In this document: positions 27,201 through 36,631 of the stretch, piece after piece
Numbering within the stretch: position 1 is the first letter of the stretch
Layout: each line of letters opens with the position of its first letter
Translations under genes and position numbers: made by a program
The notes under the pieces: generated by a model
Seen by the model: only the letters and a program-made list of their open reading frames with translations
What the model was told of the DNA's origin: nothing
Databases searched by the model: none
Source: Pampus argenteus
Taxonomy: Eukaryota; Chordata; Actinopteri; Scombriformes; Stromateidae
DNA length: 64,000 bases
Direction of reading: 5' to 3'
Assembly: GCA_036937835.1 (NCBI GenBank)
Contig: CM072873.1
Span: 6,780,001 to 6,844,000 of the forward strand

Positions 27201-30200
27201 CTGCTCAGGCCAGCGGTTCACCTGTCAACGGCAGGCACAGTTTAAAATGTCAGCTTGGGGGCTGCGAACGGCGTGATGAACATGTAGAATTGAGGTTAAA
27301 CCTCCATTTCTGATACCGGTAGCTTATTGCCACATGGCTGTAATATAAAATATATCACACTGTATTTAATAAAAGTGCATTTCATTTAATGAAACACAAC
27401 TGAGCAATTTAGCATTGTGCCAGGCAAAGCTTCTTCTTCCAATCACCTTTCTGTAAGAAAATTGCCCTCACCTGGCATAACAGCATTGGCTGCCTCAGTT
27501 TTCACAATGTATATAAACATATGATAAACTCACAAAGTGCAGGAGAAGGTGGCTCCTTTTTCAGCTGGTAGAGAGGAGTTTTGTATTATGATATTACAGG
27601 GATGTCACAAGCCAGTATTTGAGGTCATGGGATGTCACTTATTATAATAATCAATTCATAGAATAATGCATTGCATGTTAAAGGTCAGTCAAATATTGTA
27701 CATGAACATACAGATTTGGATAGGGCCATTAAGTGCAATGCTAGATGGAAACAGTACGTGTGGATGTACAGGGCCTTTGCTGTAAATATTGGCATATTTA
27801 GCCTGAACCTCCCATTGAGTTTACTGAGACAACTAAGCAGGCTGTCTCCTGCTTTGTACACTACACCTTTATATGGTAGTCCGGCAGAAATCTGAATTAA
27901 ACACTTTTATATAGTTCAACTTTGGTGATGTTACTGTTTTTATTTTTATGTGATTAAATTCTCCTTGTTATCTTACAGTAAATAAATGTGGGCTTGAATG
28001 GACGCACACTGATGTGGTACTGGGCAGCACTTTGAATGTCTTGCAGGCTCCTCACCCGTGCACATGCATGCATAGAAAACTCACACACAGTTTTTGTTTC
28101 AGTGAGTCCACGAAACCAATAAGTGTTCACCCATTTTACAGTCACCATTTCTGTTAATCTTTCTCAGTGTTGTTTTTTTTCATTTCTGAGTTTCCTTGTG
28201 TACCTCTGTTCACCTGTTTATTTTGTCCATCCTTAAAAAGAAGCCATTATTTCTCCCCCCTCCCAGGCGAGAGACGACGATGGCCACGGTGGGAAATTAC
28301 CCCAGCACAGCTTTACTCAGGACACGCCCAGGCTTGTCTTCAAGACAAACAGCGATGTGCTTGTAAGGACCATAACCATTTAACACCAGATAGAGTTTAA
28401 GCTTGATGGCTACTGCACAAATATGTTTTCATGTTGTTTCATGTTAAAAGTGTATAATTCTTTTCTAGTCATTGTCACAGGAAGGTAGGTTCATATTTGG
28501 GCCTTTATGGTTAGCCCAATAAATGACAGACAGTAATACACAAGAGGCACTCACTTGTTCTGAGCCTGTTTTACATAATGTTTGCATACATTTAAGTTTG
28601 AGGTTTTCATAACTTTTGTCATGCATAATCATTTGCTTTGCTCATTTCCATTATACATCATATTCAGTGACGTGGGTTGGGAATTTGTATTTGAATTATC
28701 AAACAAATGTAAATTAATCCAGAATTTAAGTGGTGGGTGTAGTATTATTCCAGTGATAACACATACATGGGAATCGTTCAGATGTATTTATTTCTGATAA
28801 TATATTGCTGTTGATGATGAAGCCTCCATCAGAAAGAAAAAAGCCTGTAGTGAATTATACTCATATAGACGTTTTTTCACAGCAGCAACGTTCTGACTTG
28901 TCATAGCAGGAAAAGCACAGGTGCAGCTGATGGCACAGTTCCATTCAAGAGTCTAAGGAAGCCATACTGATGAACCATCATCTATCATAACAGGGTCACA
29001 TGCTTTTCTTGCTTTGTTGTCAAAAATGGCTGCTGTGAAAATGGTCAGCTGTGATCAGGGAGTTAACCTAAAAAGGTAACAAACATGAGGAGTCAAACAA
29101 TGAGACTGATTGTTAACAAACCAAACCAAATTGTAATAATGACCAAAACTATAAAAAAAATAAGACAAGAATAATAGACCTAAAATTTTCAATTCAGCGG
29201 ATAGGTCAACATTTTGGGAAATACCCATAAGCTATTTGCTTAAGAGTTTAATGAGAAGCTAATATCTATACTCAAAATATATCAGCTACAGCCAGCAGCT
29301 AGTTAGCTTAGCATAGTAGCAACACTGACAAAAGAGGGGGATACAGCTAGCCTGGCTCTGTCATAACATAAATCTGCATACGACTAAAGGTTAGTAAAAA
29401 AAAAATAGTCACGTAAACCTATGATGGATCTTTCTTAAACTTTGATTTTTGTCGTAGTTTTCTAGTTTTTTAGTGAGTTTTAGGGGTGCTGGTATTTAGA
29501 TTTTGTTACCAGACTAGCTGTTTAAGATAAGAAAAGCTAACTGGCTGCTTGCTGTATAGCTTCATAATTCGCGTCCGGATACGACAGCAGTATCAAGTTC
29601 TCATTTAACTCTCAGCTGAGAGTATTTCTCCCAATGTTGAACTGTTTGTATAAGCAAAGATGTGTTATATAGAAAAGCATGTATTTGACAGTCACACACA
29701 GTCCAGTCTGCCACAGAGACACAATCCTCCAGGTCCGTCTCATCGTTCTTACAGCTGGAGTTGTTTTACTCACTGAGCCTGCATGAGTGTGTGCTGTGAA
29801 TTATAGTGCAATTGAGGTTCACCTGGCCAAGTGAGAATGGCCTTTACGTGTCACATATATAATGACTGATGGTGATGGCTGCCAATGAAAAGCCAGCCCC
29901 AAATTTTTCAGGCTCTATTCAGATTTGAATGAAGAAGTCAGGTACAGTGTGTAGCCACTATAAAGCCCTGGAAAGGATATGACCCTGATATGTTTTCCCC
30001 TTTTGTAAGCCAGGTAATTATAACCAATGCAACAGATATTTTAATAAATGACACCGCTGTAAACTGATAGTTTGGCTAATCATAATAATAAGTCCACATG
30101 TTGCAGATGGTCTGTTAAGCGTTGCCAAAGTTTAATTTTCTTGTGTAAACTGTAGGGGAAGCTTTATTCTGTTTTCTTTTTCCAATGGACCAGGTGCTTC

Positions 30201-33200
30201 AGCATGGCAGTCGCTTGCTACATAATCTGGTTTTTGGACTGAATCCACAGTGCAACAAGCATAATGTTTCTGTATGTCTTCCCTTTCCTCATATCTCTGA
30301 TGGACCATCAGGAGACGATACCTTGCATCCAATTTCTTGAAACGTGAGATGAACCAAACTAAAACCAAAAGAATCACATATCTGCCTTTACGGGGGGGTT
30401 ATACGAGCCTGTCCCTTTATGCACTTTTCCTGCTTAAACCTCTTCATTCTCAAAAACCTCTTCATCCTACATGTAAATCCTCTTCAGGCACTGCAACCTC
30501 TTATAAAACCTTACAATCTCTGAAACTCTCCATCACAGCCTCTTAACCCTCTGCGACCTGCTCCTCTTCTTCCTCTTCATTATCTAAATCCTCCAAATCC
30601 TCTGCAATCTTTTAAACATCTGCAACCTCTTCCTCTCCTTCACTGCCTGAAACCTCCTCATCCTCCTCTGCAACCTGTTGGTCCACAACCTATTAGACAT
30701 GTGAAACCGCTTTCTTCTCTGTGATTGCATTAATTAAGTACTCTTCATCCAATCCCTTAACCCTTGAGAATGGTCCCATCATTTCAAGAATCACCTCCCC
30801 TAACTTGTTAATTTAAACTAATTACAAACTAAAACTAGCTGTCGTTGGATCTTGGGATTCTTTAGTTTCAGGGGTCAGAAGGTGAGAGGAGGAAGAAAAT
30901 GATGACTGTTGAGGTAGTTGCACTTGTTTAGAAGCACGATAATTGTTGTAATGCAAACGGTTTAACTACACCACCAATGCTGGTTCGTTGGCCACGATGG
31001 AAATAAATGACCGTAATTACATTCAACTGCAAACATCTGTGTGCAGGAGTGTGGCGAGAGAGAGAGAGAGAGAGAAAGCACAACTCCATTAGTGTAATGC
31101 GCAGTGAAATTTCACTCACACTGCAGAAAGTCGTTAAGTGCTCTCCATCTGTCTTTCTGAGTTGAGGAAAATTTCAGCACATTTATTATTTAAAATATCC
31201 TGGGCCTACCATTATCAAACTCAACTTGCGAGAGCACCTTTTTGACTTCTACTCAGTCAAGGCTCATTGAAGTAGCCGGGAATAAATGGGCAGTTAAAAT
31301 GTAGAATTCAAAGGATTAACATCCTTGTGCTACCGTCTACGGTGGCCTGTAATCTGGCCCTGACCAAACACTCTTTATTCTGCTTTTGCTTCTAGTTCCT
31401 TAATATGTTCTCCAGCTGTGTGTCACAAGCTTTAGTCAAGTTTTAGTTTCCTAAATTTCTCCTGAATTGCATTTGTGCACGTTATCTCTCCCGAGTGACT
31501 CTGAATGTATTAAATGCAGAACTATTTACTGTATTTTAATTTCTTCTGCTTGAATTAGTCCATCTTATACAAGACAGTCTGATGTAAAACACATAATCCA
31601 TGCAAAAAAAAACCCAAAAAACCTGATGTTTTTACATATGTAGCAGCTGCACGACTGCATGCTATGTATTATTTTGAAATCCTGGCCAGTGATACAATGC
31701 ATCTGCCCAAACAGCCCATATGAGTCCACTGTATCTCAGCTGCTGCCAGACAGGATCCTGCCAAATAAACCAATGTGCTATGCAGTGTGCAAAAAGAGTT
31801 TATCCACCTTCTGGTTGCATCGCTCAACTTATTAACATTCAGCAGGGGGGCTTAAGGGTCTGTGTGATGGATGAATGTCGTTGAGGGGTCTGACAACTGA
31901 TTAATGCCTTAATTATCTCCAGTGAGGACCTGCCACTCCTCCCAGAGCTGACAGAGTGAGCTGTGTGTGGCCTGACGAGTAACTCTGTGTTCAGGGCTCG
32001 CCCACTGTTATCTGCTCTACCAGGGTCACATTCATTTTCCTCCAAAAGAAAAATGTGCACTTTTTGTTCTGAAAAGGTGTATAACGGTGATGAAACAGTG
32101 CAGCAGAGTGTTGTGGGATCTTTGCCACTGAAGTGAGCAAGAAAGACAACTTTTCAATTGAGGCTCATTTTACTCTGTTCTTGCTTGGCATCACCTTTTG
32201 ATTCAGTTCAGCATATATAAGTGATACTGCCTTGAAGCACATTATATGAGGAAAAATTTTGTTTGAAATTGAACTGGCAAAAATAAGATTATTGGCTCTT
32301 AACTCACTTGACAAATTCCAATATGATTCTAAAACATTGATGAACTTGTATGTACAGACATCTACTAAAACTGATTAGCTTCTAGTTGGCACACACTTTA
32401 ATACCAAGTGTGGAATGCCTTTTGAGGAAAAACATCTTTTTGTCTTGGTCTGCTTGAGGCCACAGTCTCCTAGGGATTTGTGGTTAAATGAGCCTGAGTG
32501 TGTAAATGGGCATTCCTTGTTAGGATAGAAAGTTAAAGACTCCAATAGCACTTAGCACTAGAGTGCAATCATGGCCACATTTACTTCTAAGTAAAGAAAA
32601 CACATCAATTTAGACACATGCACACAGGCATACATTGCATAAATTGAATGCATACAGCCATGTGCATTTATACAAAATTCAAAGTTAAGTGTTTGCTCTT
32701 GACATATCTGTATGTCTTACTCCTTAGGATATATCGTTTTTAATATTGTTATCTCCAGATGGTTTGGAGGCTGTGCTTCTGCTTACCGGGGTACTTCAAA
32801 GGAGATTGTGTTCATCAAGAACAGATTAGAAGTATTTTGTATTCAGGGTGGCAGGTGCTGATACAGTGTGCGCATTGTGTGTTTTTCATTGCAGGTGTGT
32901 GACTGGTGCAAACATATTCGCCACACTAAGGAGTACCTGGACTTTGGTGCTGGTGAGCGGAGGCTGCAGTTCTGCAGTGCCAAATGCCTGAACCAATATA
33001 AGATGGACATTTTTTACAAGGAGACCCAGGCGGCACTGCCTGGAACACTGTGTAACCCAGGACATGGGGCTGGTGGGGAGGGTAAGGCAGAGTGCAGTGG
33101 AGGGGTACAGCTGCTCACTCCTGAATCCTGGGGAACGCCATTAACGGACCTCCGACGTAAAGCTCCCTCACCAGGAGGTCCCTCTAACACCTCTGTTCTA

Positions 33201-34946
33201 GCTCCTTGCACTTCCTCTGCCACCTCACCCTCAGACGCTGCTGTCTGCTCCCTGTCCTCCTCCTCCTCAGCCAAGATCCCCACACCGAGACCCCATGAGA
33301 GTCCAACGCTCCCCCCGCCACACGTTCCCACTTTGCACCCACCTGTTGGGGTCCCCCCTGGTAGCCCTCCAATGGTGATGACACCACGGGGGCCCATGCC
33401 CCTGCCTCTGTTCATGGAGCATCAGATGATGCAGCATATCCGTCCACCATTTCTTCGTCCCTCTGGCCATCCAGGTGGACCCAACAGCCCTTTGTCAAAC
33501 CCTATTATCCCCGGCATTGGACCACCACCACCCAGGACTCTTGGTCCTGCGTCCAGTCCCATGCACAGACCCATGCTGTCTCCACATGTCCATCCCTCAT
33601 CCAATCACAACCCTGGCATGATGCCTCCCCACCCTAATCTCCACATGCCAGGACTGCCTCCTTTTCCCCCAGTCAACATGATGCCCAATGGACCCATCCC
33701 ACTGCCCCCAATGATGAACTTTGGCATGCCATCCTTGGCCCCATTGGTACCCCCACCAACTCTCTTGGTCCCTTACCCTGTCATTGTTCCTCTTCCTGTC
33801 CCAATTCCCATTCCAATCCCAATCCCCTTCAGCCCCAAATCTTCCAGAGACCAGCCAGAGAACAGTGGCCCTATCCGCAGTGCTCCTGGGTCTTCAGAAG
33901 CTTCAGCCTCTGGGCCCCACTCTCCAAGTTCCTCTGGGGGAGACAGAGGGGAACAGAAAATAGAGCCAGCTGGTGCAGGGTTTCACTGTCCTGGACACTC
34001 AGAGAGCAGCAGGACAGCAGTAGTGGACTTGACTGTGAAGGCAGAGGACACTTCAGGAAGCCTGTGTCAAACCAGTGGCCCCGGACAGATGGACGGGGTG
34101 ATTGATCTAACTGTAGGCCAGAGGCCATGCCAACAGCAGGTCATTCAGAGGATGTTGCCTGGGGTCCAAGTCAAAGTAGAGGCAGAGGCGGAATCAAGAT
34201 CTCCACCAGCTTTCGGGCTGGGGAGGGAAGGGATGACCAGTCATGATGGAGGGGAAGGGGCCTTCGCACAGGGCCTCCTCGAAGCTACAGAGCTGGAAGG
34301 GGCCACACACTCAGACACACTGGAAGTATCTGGCCAACCCTCTTGCAACAACAGCCCTTTGTGCAATGCTGATCCTCCAGTAAGCCAGCTAACTCCCTGT
34401 ATCTCCAGCCTTACTACACCTACTATACCCAGCGCAGCACGGACCCAGCCCCAACCTCTGCCCCAACTCCAAGCTAGCCCTGCTGCCTCATGTAATGTCA
34501 TAGTCAATGGTACAGGGTGGCATTCTCTTCATACTCCTGCCTTCGAGACTTGCCCTGACCGAAGAGGAGATGTGGTCACAGGAGAAGGAGATGCAGAGGA
34601 GCAGCCAGCCAATAGTGAGCTGGAGCGGGAAGCTGTTAAAGAAAACAATTGCTCAGTAGGAGAATGGGAGTTGGGGAAGCGGGGCTCAACGCAAGACGAA
34701 ATGGTGGATGCAATTGAGGGTAAGCCAGACCCTGACTCCAATTTGGAGGAAGGCGAACATGCCTATGCCCTACCACTGCTGTCTGCTGGAGGTTGTGTGG
34801 TTATCCAGCCTGTGCCAAAGCCTGGCGCTGACAAGACGGCCATCCTGTCCTGCTCCATCAGTACACCATTATCAGCTGCCGGGAGCCCTGAACTGGAGCC
34901 GCCACTGAAGAGAAGATGTCTGCGAATCCGCAATCAAAACAAATGA
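7558..34946 (+). CDS. sobp: sobp: sine oculis-binding protein homolog (complete, 6 coding exons)
   Basis: Coding exons are 7558-7653, 16019-16139, 16530-16739, 19493-19644, 28267-28362 and 32895-34946. All are joined by GT-AG introns with consistent phase and give 908 residues (human is about 873). Human SOBP (mouse Jackson circler gene; mutated in a human intellectual-disability syndrome) is a nuclear protein linked to SIX transcription factors and SUMO binding. Visible parts: a conserved N-terminus [19 protein letters not shown] zinc finger 1 (Cys153, 156, 176, 180); FCS zinc finger 2 (Cys227, 230, 252, 256); a long proline-rich region with a [10 protein letters not shown] run near residue 530; SUMO-interacting motifs VVDLT (601-605) and VIDLT (627-631); and the basic C-terminus [12 protein letters not shown], identical at its end to human. 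The a/b paralogue cannot be decided here. Confidence 0.95.
8206..8254. repeat. (TG)n microsatellite, interrupted
   Basis: Two GT runs are split by tttgtgctta. It lies in sobp intron 1. Confidence 0.95.
8480..8556. repeat. compound (TG)n-(AG)n microsatellite
   Basis: TG repeats at 8480-8510 switch directly into AG repeats at 8511-8556, with minor interruptions (tc, cag). It lies in sobp intron 1. Confidence 0.95.
9214..9250. repeat. (GT)n microsatellite
   Basis: Uninterrupted GT repeat of about 37 bp in sobp intron 1. Confidence 0.95.
10063..10080. repeat. (CA)n microsatellite
   Basis: Short CA repeat in sobp intron 1. Confidence 0.9.
10630..10905. repeat. purine-rich (GA/GGA) low-complexity tract
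   Basis: The plus strand is dominated by G and A (gaggagaggg, gagagggagagg, gaggaggaagg) for about 280 bp, with a more mixed interval around 10735-10795. This composition explains the spurious open frames on both strands. It lies in sobp intron 1. Confidence 0.8.
11495..11650 (+). mobile_element. dispersed teleost repeat, class unknown
   Basis: It contains cctgatggtggcgctaca, then ggggaccatgaatgtctgta and tagttgtcaagatatttca. I recognise this order from a repeat scattered through percomorph genomes. Shorter reverse-orientation pieces with the ccaccatcagg end occur at about 39130-39160 and 39655-39705. Confidence 0.5.
13830..13868. repeat. perfect inverted repeat (15-bp stem, 9-base loop)
   Basis: Arm 13830-13844 (caagctcagcacatt) is exactly complementary to 13854-13868, loop actgtttgc. 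It lies in sobp intron 1. Confidence 0.85.
15271..15598. mobile_element. foldback MITE copy (teleost TTAGCTTAGCATA family), degraded
   Basis: The left half contains attagcttagcatagtatgaa and gactggaaactgaggg. The right half contains gctaagctaggctaactg and tgaatggacaaacatgagag, the inverted counterparts of those arms. It lies in sobp intron 1. Better preserved relatives are at about 29199-29650 and 39212-39616. Confidence 0.6.
16019..16139 (+). CDS. sobp: sobp coding exon 2
   Basis: Acceptor TTGCAG|AGTTTCGCA; donor AAAG|GTATCG. It encodes [21 protein letters not shown] and on to QHISVLK, closely matching human SOBP but about six residues shorter in the variable part before QHISVLK. It ends in phase 1. 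Confidence 0.93.
16140..16529 (+). other. sobp: sobp intron 2 (390 bp)
   Basis: Plain AT-rich intron with a pyrimidine-rich end before TCTAG. Nothing else was seen. Confidence 0.85.
16530..16739 (+). CDS. sobp: sobp coding exon 3
   Basis: It encodes [14 protein letters not shown]..., a Ser/Thr/Pro-rich, poorly conserved stretch, and ends in the conserved block [15 protein letters not shown] (human IIVPLIPPPFIKPPA). Donor GCAG|GTAGGG, phase 1. Confidence 0.92.
16740..19492 (+). other. sobp: sobp intron 3 (2.75 kb)
   Basis: No coding exon was recognised. It contains a C-rich/CAC low-complexity stretch at about 17425-17490. A relatively complex, CpG-containing segment lies around 17520-18370 that could be regulatory, but nothing in it is specific. 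The 137- and 95-codon open frames around 17092-17505 lack any recognisable similarity. Confidence 0.65.
19493..19644 (+). CDS. sobp: sobp coding exon 4 (FCS zinc finger 1)
   Basis: It encodes [19 protein letters not shown] through [19 protein letters not shown]. Cys153/156 and Cys176/180 form the first FCS/MYM-type zinc finger. The sequence is near-identical to human. Donor AAG|GTAAAA, phase 0. Confidence 0.95.
19966..20135. mobile_element. foldback MITE, internal fragment
   Basis: It contains agctagcctagccacg, a diverged form of the family word agctagcctggctctg, then gacaagttgtggttttac and gggagttatgtg, the internal phrases I associate with this family. The outer arms are missing. It lies in sobp intron 4. 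Confidence 0.45.
23008..23082. repeat. perfect inverted repeat (24-bp stem, 27-base loop)
   Basis: Arms 23008-23031 and 23059-23082 are exact reverse complements, built on agctaggctaactagc-type words. It lies in sobp intron 4. It could be a collapsed foldback MITE or a hairpin with its own role. Confidence 0.85.
25017..25033. repeat. (CA)n microsatellite
   Basis: Short CA repeat in sobp intron 4. Confidence 0.85.
26701..26732. repeat. (TG)n microsatellite
   Basis: TG repeat with one A interruption in sobp intron 4. Confidence 0.9.
28267..28362 (+). CDS. sobp: sobp coding exon 5 (linker between zinc fingers)
   Basis: Acceptor TCCCAG|GCGAGAGAC; donor CTT|GTAAGG. It encodes 32 residues beginning [14 protein letters not shown] and containing [13 protein letters not shown]. 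Human has ARDEDGHAENFPQQH and TPRLAFKNNCELL at the same place with the same length and phase. The exon has no start codon near its beginning, so it is found by homology rather than by ORF length. Confidence 0.93.
29199..29650. mobile_element. foldback MITE, near full length
   Basis: The left arm runs aggtcaacattttgggaa ... gctacagccagcagctag ttagcttagcata. The right arm carries the complementary order: gctaactggctgcttgctg, tagcttcata, tcatttaactctcagc, and tcccaatgttgaactg. The long inverted-repeat layout without coding capacity defines it as a non-autonomous foldback element. Confidence 0.75.
30425..30700. repeat. degenerate pyrimidine-rich repeat (AACCTCT-type words)
   Basis: Words such as aacctctt, aacctcttc, caacctctt and ctgcaacctc recur irregularly for about 275 bp with almost no long purine runs on the plus strand. 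The period is irregular, so it is a decayed minisatellite or simple low complexity. It lies in sobp intron 5. Confidence 0.65.
31056..31076. repeat. (GA)n microsatellite
   Basis: Short GA repeat in sobp intron 5. Confidence 0.9.
32895..34946 (+). CDS. sobp: sobp coding exon 6 (zinc finger 2, proline-rich region, SIMs, stop)
   Basis: Acceptor TTGCAG|GTGTGTGAC. This exon encodes 683 residues, three quarters of the protein: FCS zinc finger 2 ([18 protein letters not shown] ... [13 protein letters not shown]), the conserved KAPSP block, repeated [29 protein letters not shown] proline-rich motifs, the [10 protein letters not shown] run, the SIMs VVDLT and [13 protein letters not shown], and [12 protein letters not shown] before TGA at 34944. 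A consensus-like internal donor (GAG G|GTAAGC, 34720) lies in the C-terminal part. Long antisense open frames here are shadows of biased composition. Confidence 0.95.
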   Translation: MCDWCKHIRHTKEYLDFGAGERRLQFCSAKCLNQYKMDIFYKETQAALPGTLCNPGHGAGGEGKAECSGGVQLLTPESWGTPLTDLRRKAPSPGGPSNTSVLAPCTSSATSPSDAAVCSLSSSSSAKIPTPRPHESPTLPPPHVPTLHPPVGVPPGSPPMVMTPRGPMPLPLFMEHQMMQHIRPPFLRPSGHPGGPNSPLSNPIIPGIGPPPPRTLGPASSPMHRPMLSPHVHPSSNHNPGMMPPHPNLHMPGLPPFPPVNMMPNGPIPLPPMMNFGMPSLAPLVPPPTLLVPYPVIVPLPVPIPIPIPIPFSPKSSRDQPENSGPIRSAPGSSEASASGPHSPSSSGGDRGEQKIEPAGAGFHCPGHSESSRTAVVDLTVKAEDTSGSLCQTSGPGQMDGVIDLTVGQRPCQQQVIQRMLPGVQVKVEAEAESRSPPAFGLGREGMTSHDGGEGAFAQGLLEATELEGATHSDTLEVSGQPSCNNSPLCNADPPVSQLTPCISSLTTPTIPSAARTQPQPLPQLQASPAASCNVIVNGTGWHSLHTPAFETCPDRRGDVVTGEGDAEEQPANSELEREAVKENNCSVGEWELGKRGSTQDEMVDAIEGKPDPDSNLEEGEHAYALPLLSAGGCVVIQPVPKPGADKTAILSCSISTPLSAAGSPELEPPLKRRCLRIRNQNK

Positions 34947-36401
34947 GGTTGGTTCACCCCAGTGTCCTTCTGCACACACTTTTACGCAGTTTCACATGCT
35001 GTGTATTTAAACGAAAATTGATTTATTCAGTGACATTTTGTAATTCACAGCAGGGTACCCATCAAATAATCAGTTGGTTTTGGCTTTTCAAATGTGTCTC
35101 TCTTCCCAGCATGCACCTTTTAACTGTTCAAAATGATCTCCTTCACCTCTAAAATGTCCATTAACGAGTTATTTACCATTTAAATGAATCTTATCATTTC
35201 AAAATTTTGGAAATTCAGACATTTCTTCCAGCATAGCATGATCATTTTAAAACACTATATACAATACAATAAGGCTGATCACTTTAACCACGTGATGCTT
35301 GATTCAAGGGCAAATGCAGTGTGCACTTATAAAACAGACTGTGCAATAGAGGTCAAACAATCGCCGGACTGCATGTCTGTATTTTAATGTCAAGAGGGAC
35401 ATTTGCAGGGACTGACTCTGAAAAGACTCTAAAAGAGTTAGTGAACCAGGAAGGAACATGATATCAAATGTCATGCGTGTAGTACGTTGTTGTTTAGATT
35501 TTCTGTACATGTCTTTCTGGAGCATATATTTAGCCAACACATTAATCTACCAAACTTTACCCAAACATTTCTTGATGTTTGGGTAATGATGATGTGCTAC
35601 ATTGCTCCCATACATTTTACAGAAAAGGTACTTGTTGCTTTACTTTGACTGGTAAATCAGCCTCTATGAGCTGCAGAATGGGAATTGAAAGTCTTTCATT
35701 TCAAAGGATCTGTTCAGCACATTAATACCAAATTTAATGATGCACTCCTCAAGTTGTTAATTAAATGAAATTGTATTCAAGAGCAATCGAAGGCCGATTC
35801 AAGTTGCGGTAACATGAGGCGAGCGCTCTGAATTTGAGTAATTAATAACGACAAAAGAGGGAAATCAAGCCCCATGCTCCTTTAGTTCTGTTGAAAGCAA
35901 AGCGGCAGCTGAAATGAATCATAAAAGTGACGAAGAAAATGTTATGTTAAGACATTTAAAGATACACCATTTTTGATAATTGACGTGGGAGAATGCAAAA
36001 AGTCACCTTTCCCACTTGTCTGCAGTATTTGAAGGCATTCATTATGAGATGATGCATGCTAAAACATTATGTAAAATTTATGCCGCCAGAGAAGCAGACA
36101 ATGAATATTTCATTCTTTATTTGTCTAAAAGTGTCCTCAAGCTGATACTGATTGTGTGTACCAAAATTAGGATGTTGTGCTTCAATCTGATCGTCAGTGG
36201 TTTTAACACAAAACTGTTCTTGTGAGGTTCTTCTATGAGCCCTGCTGCGTTGAACTGAACACCCCTATTCTCCCACTTACCTTTAAATAAAAGGTGGGGC
36301 TGTCTTGCCTGAATTCATGCATCGACTTTACCCAAAACAGCCTTGGGCAGTTTTGTTCACCCACTGACTCAGTCTAATTCTCCTCCCACTCTGTTTCACA
36401 G
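34947..36401 (+). other. sobp: probable sobp 3'-UTR intron or proximal 3' UTR
   Basis: The base after the stop codon is followed by a weak GT donor (G|GTTGGT), and a strong polypyrimidine tract plus CACAG acceptor lies at 36380-36401. This suggests an intron just after the stop. An AATAAA at 36286-36291 could instead end a short transcript. The segment at about 35757-35940 (attaattaacgac-like words, little repeat character) looks denser than its surroundings, but nothing in it is specific. Confidence 0.45.
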
Positions 36402-36631
36402 ATGGATGCTCCGAGGACCGCAGTGCCATCAACGACACTCACTTGTCCACCCCCAACTCCGGCTCCTCCCCACTCCACCAGCACACACGTGCACACACAC
36501 ACACACACTCGTCCTCACCCATCGTCCAGTCTACCAGCACCACAAATCGCCTTCAACGACTGATTAGAGTCCAAACAAACATGTTGATGTGTATCATAGT
36601 CAAGTGGACAGGGCTCCTTTTGTCTGTATAA
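36402..36631 (+). CDS. sobp: candidate sobp exon 7: 3' UTR or alternative C-terminus
   Basis: It follows TTTCACAG at 36394-36401. In the phase left by the exon 6 internal donor at 34720, it reads D-GCSEDRSAINDTHLSTPNSG and on to TAA at 36629-36631, adding 76 residues. If spliced from the donor just after the normal stop it is 3' UTR only. The C-rich composition leaves the other two frames open for about 150 bases as well, so openness alone is weak evidence. A short (CA)n lies at 36491-36508. Confidence 0.3.

Larger units (their letters stand above)
19645..28266 (+). other. sobp: sobp intron 4 (8.6 kb)
   Basis: No further coding exon was recognised. Contents: a partial foldback-MITE piece at about 19966-20135, a perfect 24-bp hairpin at 23008-23082, T-rich and A-rich runs at 21533-21619 and 23590-23645, a (CA)n at 25017-25033 and a (GT)n at 26701-26732. 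The remainder is unremarkable AT-rich DNA. Confidence 0.65.
28363..32894 (+). other. sobp: sobp intron 5 (4.5 kb)
   Basis: No coding exon was recognised. It contains a nearly complete foldback MITE (about 29199-29650), a degenerate pyrimidine-rich repeat (30425-30700) and a (GA)n tract (31056-31076). Confidence 0.7.

Noticed and set aside
33014..33415. 133-codon open frame on the minus strand
   Set aside because: It is antisense to sobp exon 6, in C/G-biased proline-rich coding DNA, and is a composition shadow.
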